A stretch of 6,774 bases of DNA from Anaerolineae bacterium (GTDB lineage: Bacteria > Chloroflexota > Anaerolineae > J102): positions 1-6,774 of the forward strand of contig WGCR01000482.1 in NCBI GenBank assembly GCA_015493675.1. The letters run 5' to 3'. The notes under the pieces are model-generated. The model was not told the DNA's origin, did not search any database, and was given only the letters and a program-made list of their open reading frames with translations. Shown here piece after piece: positions 4,229 through 6,774 of this stretch. A program made the position numbers and the translations under genes. Each line of letters starts with the position of its first letter. Position 1 is the stretch's first letter.

Positions 4229-6774
4229 ATGGCATCTCGCAAGAATGCTTCGGCGTCGAAGCTTTCGGAAGTATCTGAGGATTTGATCCAGATCCATCAG
4301 GATATTAACTATCACACCGCGATTGCCACGGGGGCGAGCGTTGCCACTGCTGTAGGCGTCATGGCTGTTTTGGGGCGATTTACGTTTGTCTATGGTCCCA
4401 AAACCAATATGCTCGGGTATTTGTGGCTATTTCTTTTTGCTGCACCCCTGGTGCTCACGTACAGTGAACGGTTTGACGCCATTAGCGGACCGGGCGGCGT
4501 CTATGGACTGGTAAGAAATCGTTTCGGGTTGCCGCTCTCATTTTTTGTGGGCTGGCTGGAATTGGGCGGCTATGCAGCGATCATTGCCATTCTTGCCCGC
4601 ACGATTGTGATCTATTCGCTGACTTTGTATAATGCGTTTGGCGGGGATGTGCAGCTTAATCTGAAATGGCTGACCATGGGCGTCGTGATTCTGTTTTTTA
4701 TTTTCAAGGCGACAGGGTGGCGCGGTGGCGACAGATTGAACACACTGTTTGTCTATGCCGGGCTGTTATTATTGCTGGCGGCGGCGCTTTATAGCATTTT
4801 TTCTTATCGGGAGACATTAACAGGGCTTTCCATCAGTTTGCGAACTGTCAGGCCATTGCGCCTGTCCGCAATGCTGTTGAGTAGCTTTTGGGGGATTCTG
4901 CTGGTATATGGCTTGCGAAATCGGTTTGTTCGCCGCCGAGAAAACCGAAATGTCGTTGCCTCTGTTCACTGGGGAATCATGCTTGTGGTGATCGTATTGG
5001 GGGCGTTGTTGGCCATTGGCACATTGCCATCAAGTAGTGATGCTGCGCTGACCGGCGCACTTTCTGTCAATACTTTCAACGGCGTTGTTTTTGCGGGTTC
5101 TGCCACAATAACGGCGCTGATCGCTTTCTTTACTTTGGTCATGGCGTTCATTGGGCTCAGCAGAAGCTTTCAGGGTAGTATCGAGGTTGTCTCGATGATG
5201 ACCGCGGACAATTTTTTCCCGCGCTCATTCAATTACAGGTTGCGCAGAGCGATTTTTCCGCCGCTGCTCATTGTGGCTGTGCTGGCTGTCGTTCTGATTT
5301 TTTTCATGGATACCATGGTTGTTGTGGGCATGGCGGCGGCGTTTCTTCTTGGGGTTACGATTCTTGTTCATCTGCCTGATATTATCCTCTCAAGCCCCAA
5401 GCTCCCGGATGACCGGTCGATACACCTGCCCTATCATCCTCTGTTTCCGGCATTGACGGTGGTGGCCGCAACTGTCGCCATTTTCAACCTTGAAGGGGAG
5501 GTTTTGCAATGGTCGCTCGCCTGGGCGGGCATTGGGGCGGTGATGCTCAGCTCCTTTTCTTATCGACGAGCATTGCATGCCCGGGGCAAGCGGCAGACCT
5601 ATGATGAGAGCACTGGCTGGATAGCGGATGAGCGTAAAAACGAGGCTGTGGAAGGGAAGGATGCCGAGGCGATCGCAACGGTGCAGCAGCCTGTCGTGTT
5701 GACTTTCATTCGGGATATGGAGCATTTGCCCCGGATTGTGGCTCTGGGCAGTAAGATCGCCGCTCGTTTCGGCGCTACATTGAACCTGGTGCAGATCGTC
5801 GAGGTGGGCGAGAGTCCATCTTTGCATGAACAGAAGAAACGCGGGGAGGAGATGTGGACGCGTCTCGCCAGTGCGATCGCAGAATTGCAGCCGGCGACTG
5901 GCGGTGTCGTTATCAAGCCCATGGTGCGGATGTCATCCAATCTGATTGAGGGCGTCATTAACGCAGCGCAGGAGTCCCGGGCCTATGTGTTGTTGTTGCC
6001 GCCCGATTTCATCGATGAGGACGCCGTTCGGAATATCGAGCAATACAACAAGATATTGCAGTTGGCCCGGGGCAATATCCTCTTTATGAATCGCTTTCCG
6101 GCTGCGGATGACCCACGGCATATCACTGTGCTCATTGGAGATGGCGGGCAGGCTCCCACATCATTGCTGACGTCTGATGCGTTGATCGCTGAGGATGGCG
6201 TGATCGAAGTGATTCACTTTGTGTCGCAGGATAATGGTTCGGAGGTGGAGAAGGCGGCGCGAGAGCGAATACAGGCGCTCATCGATAGTCTCGACGTGGA
6301 TAAAAGCCGGATGACCATCAACCTGCTGCGCACTTCCACTCTGGAGGAAGCCGTGCATGAGTTGGTCAGCGACACCGATTTGCTGCTGTTGGGGGCGTCG
6401 CACAACTTCATGACCCGGCGGGCATTTTTCGGAGGCGTCAGCGCTCGCATCTTCCAGAGCCTGTCTGTGCCGACGCTCCTGGTGCGGGCGGATGAGAAGA
6501 TTCGGTTTGCCTGGCTCTCGCGGCTGTGGGAGATCATTACCGATCCATTGCCCAAACTCACACAGAGTGAGCGAGAGGAAGTGGTGCAGGATGTTACGTC
6601 CGGGGCGTCCCCCTCGGTGGATTTCTTCGTGCTAATCATCCTGTCCAGCGGCATTGCCATGTATGGCCTGTTGCAGAACAGCGGCGCCGTCATCATTGGC
6701 GCCATGCTGGTGGCGCCGCTGATGAGTCCTATCGTCTCCATGGCCATGAGCCTCGTGCGGGGAGACATCAAAAA
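4229..6774 (+). CDS. Composite membrane protein: APC permease-like + tandem Usp domains + DUF389 (3' end beyond window)
   Basis: The frame is uninterrupted for 848 codons and still open at the edge. The start is fixed by an in-frame TGA at 4217-4219, with ATG 4229 the first start codon after it; the ribosome binding site is weak (GAG at 4218-4220). Residues 1-26 form a cytosolic leader. Residues 30-445 hold about 12 membrane helices of APC type: SGPGGVYGLVRNRFG (86-100), FFVGWLELGGYAA (105-117), and a helix 8 region GLSRSFQG...MMTADNFFP (309-331). Residues ~488-620 and ~631-753 are two Usp-like alpha/beta domains; the second ends LLLLGAS...FFGGVSARIFQSLSVPTLLVR. After a charged linker (755-796), residues 797-848 match the start of DUF389 (YGLLQNSGAVIIGAMLVAPL at 812-831, then MSPI). 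Known APC-Usp fusions suggest stress or nucleotide control of transport; adding DUF389 is unusual to my knowledge. Substrate unknown; helix 1 and 6 binding motifs are diverged. Confidence 0.88.
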   Translation, partial: MASRKNASASKLSEVSEDLIQIHQDINYHTAIATGASVATAVGVMAVLGRFTFVYGPKTNMLGYLWLFLFAAPLVLTYSERFDAISGPGGVYGLVRNRFGLPLSFFVGWLELGGYAAIIAILARTIVIYSLTLYNAFGGDVQLNLKWLTMGVVILFFIFKATGWRGGDRLNTLFVYAGLLLLLAAALYSIFSYRETLTGLSISLRTVRPLRLSAMLLSSFWGILLVYGLRNRFVRRRENRNVVASVHWGIMLVVIVLGALLAIGTLPSSSDAALTGALSVNTFNGVVFAGSATITALIAFFTLVMAFIGLSRSFQGSIEVVSMMTADNFFPRSFNYRLRRAIFPPLLIVAVLAVVLIFFMDTMVVVGMAAAFLLGVTILVHLPDIILSSPKLPDDRSIHLPYHPLFPALTVVAATVAIFNLEGEVLQWSLAWAGIGAVMLSSFSYRRALHARGKRQTYDESTGWIADERKNEAVEGKDAEAIATVQQPVVLTFIRDMEHLPRIVALGSKIAARFGATLNLVQIVEVGESPSLHEQKKRGEEMWTRLASAIAELQPATGGVVIKPMVRMSSNLIEGVINAAQESRAYVLLLPPDFIDEDAVRNIEQYNKILQLARGNILFMNRFPAADDPRHITVLIGDGGQAPTSLLTSDALIAEDGVIEVIHFVSQDNGSEVEKAARERIQALIDSLDVDKSRMTINLLRTSTLEEAVHELVSDTDLLLLGASHNFMTRRAFFGGVSARIFQSLSVPTLLVRADEKIRFAWLSRLWEIITDPLPKLTQSEREEVVQDVTSGASPSVDFFVLIILSSGIAMYGLLQNSGAVIIGAMLVAPLMSPIVSMAMSLVRGDIK

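Noticed and set aside
5390..6771. Several minus-strand open frames at the right end
   Set aside because: All are antisense to the continuous plus frame from 4229, which has recognisable Usp and DUF389 motifs; none of them shows family features.

Overview
The window appears to be chromosomal DNA from a free-living bacterium of moderately high GC. The best guess is a Chloroflexota lineage (Anaerolineae/Caldilineae-like). That guess rests on the style of the large membrane protein at the left, a GT-C/YfhO-like membrane half followed by secreted beta-rich domains, and on the large multi-domain transporter at the right. No rRNA or other marker confirms it. I see no mobile elements, tRNA, rRNA or CRISPR.

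Layout: (1) Positions 100-2505 (+) encode a large polytopic membrane protein with a C-terminal extracytosolic region. It resembles lipid-linked-sugar glycosyltransferases and YfhO-like proteins, but its exact substrate is unknown. (2) Positions 2512-3300 and 3293-3985, both on the minus strand, form a compact two-gene operon. It encodes a FetA-type ABC ATPase followed by a FetB/UPF0014 permease, the family of the E. coli FetAB metal (iron) exporter. The two genes overlap by 8 bases, and fetB has a strong ribosome binding site inside the end of fetA. fetB converges on gene 1 with only 6 bases between the stop codons. (3) Positions 3986-4228 are a divergent intergenic region. It holds an 11-base G run, short repeats and hairpins, and an AT-rich segment with a consensus TATAAT. 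(4) Position 4229 to the right edge (+) is one uninterrupted reading frame of at least 848 codons that is still open at the edge. It carries an APC-superfamily permease-like domain of about 12 membrane helices, two tandem universal-stress-protein (USP)-like domains, and the start of a DUF389 membrane domain.

The right-hand gene is the main item of interest. It joins three normally separate modules: a transporter fold, a tandem Usp regulatory pair, and a membrane domain of unknown function. The APC segment has diverged at the helix 1 and helix 6 positions that normally bind substrate, and one Usp domain has lost its nucleotide-loop motif. The protein may therefore be a membrane stress sensor or regulated channel rather than an ordinary amino-acid permease; this is inference. 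Together with the divergent metal exporter, the right half of the window looks like a membrane and ion-homeostasis or stress region.
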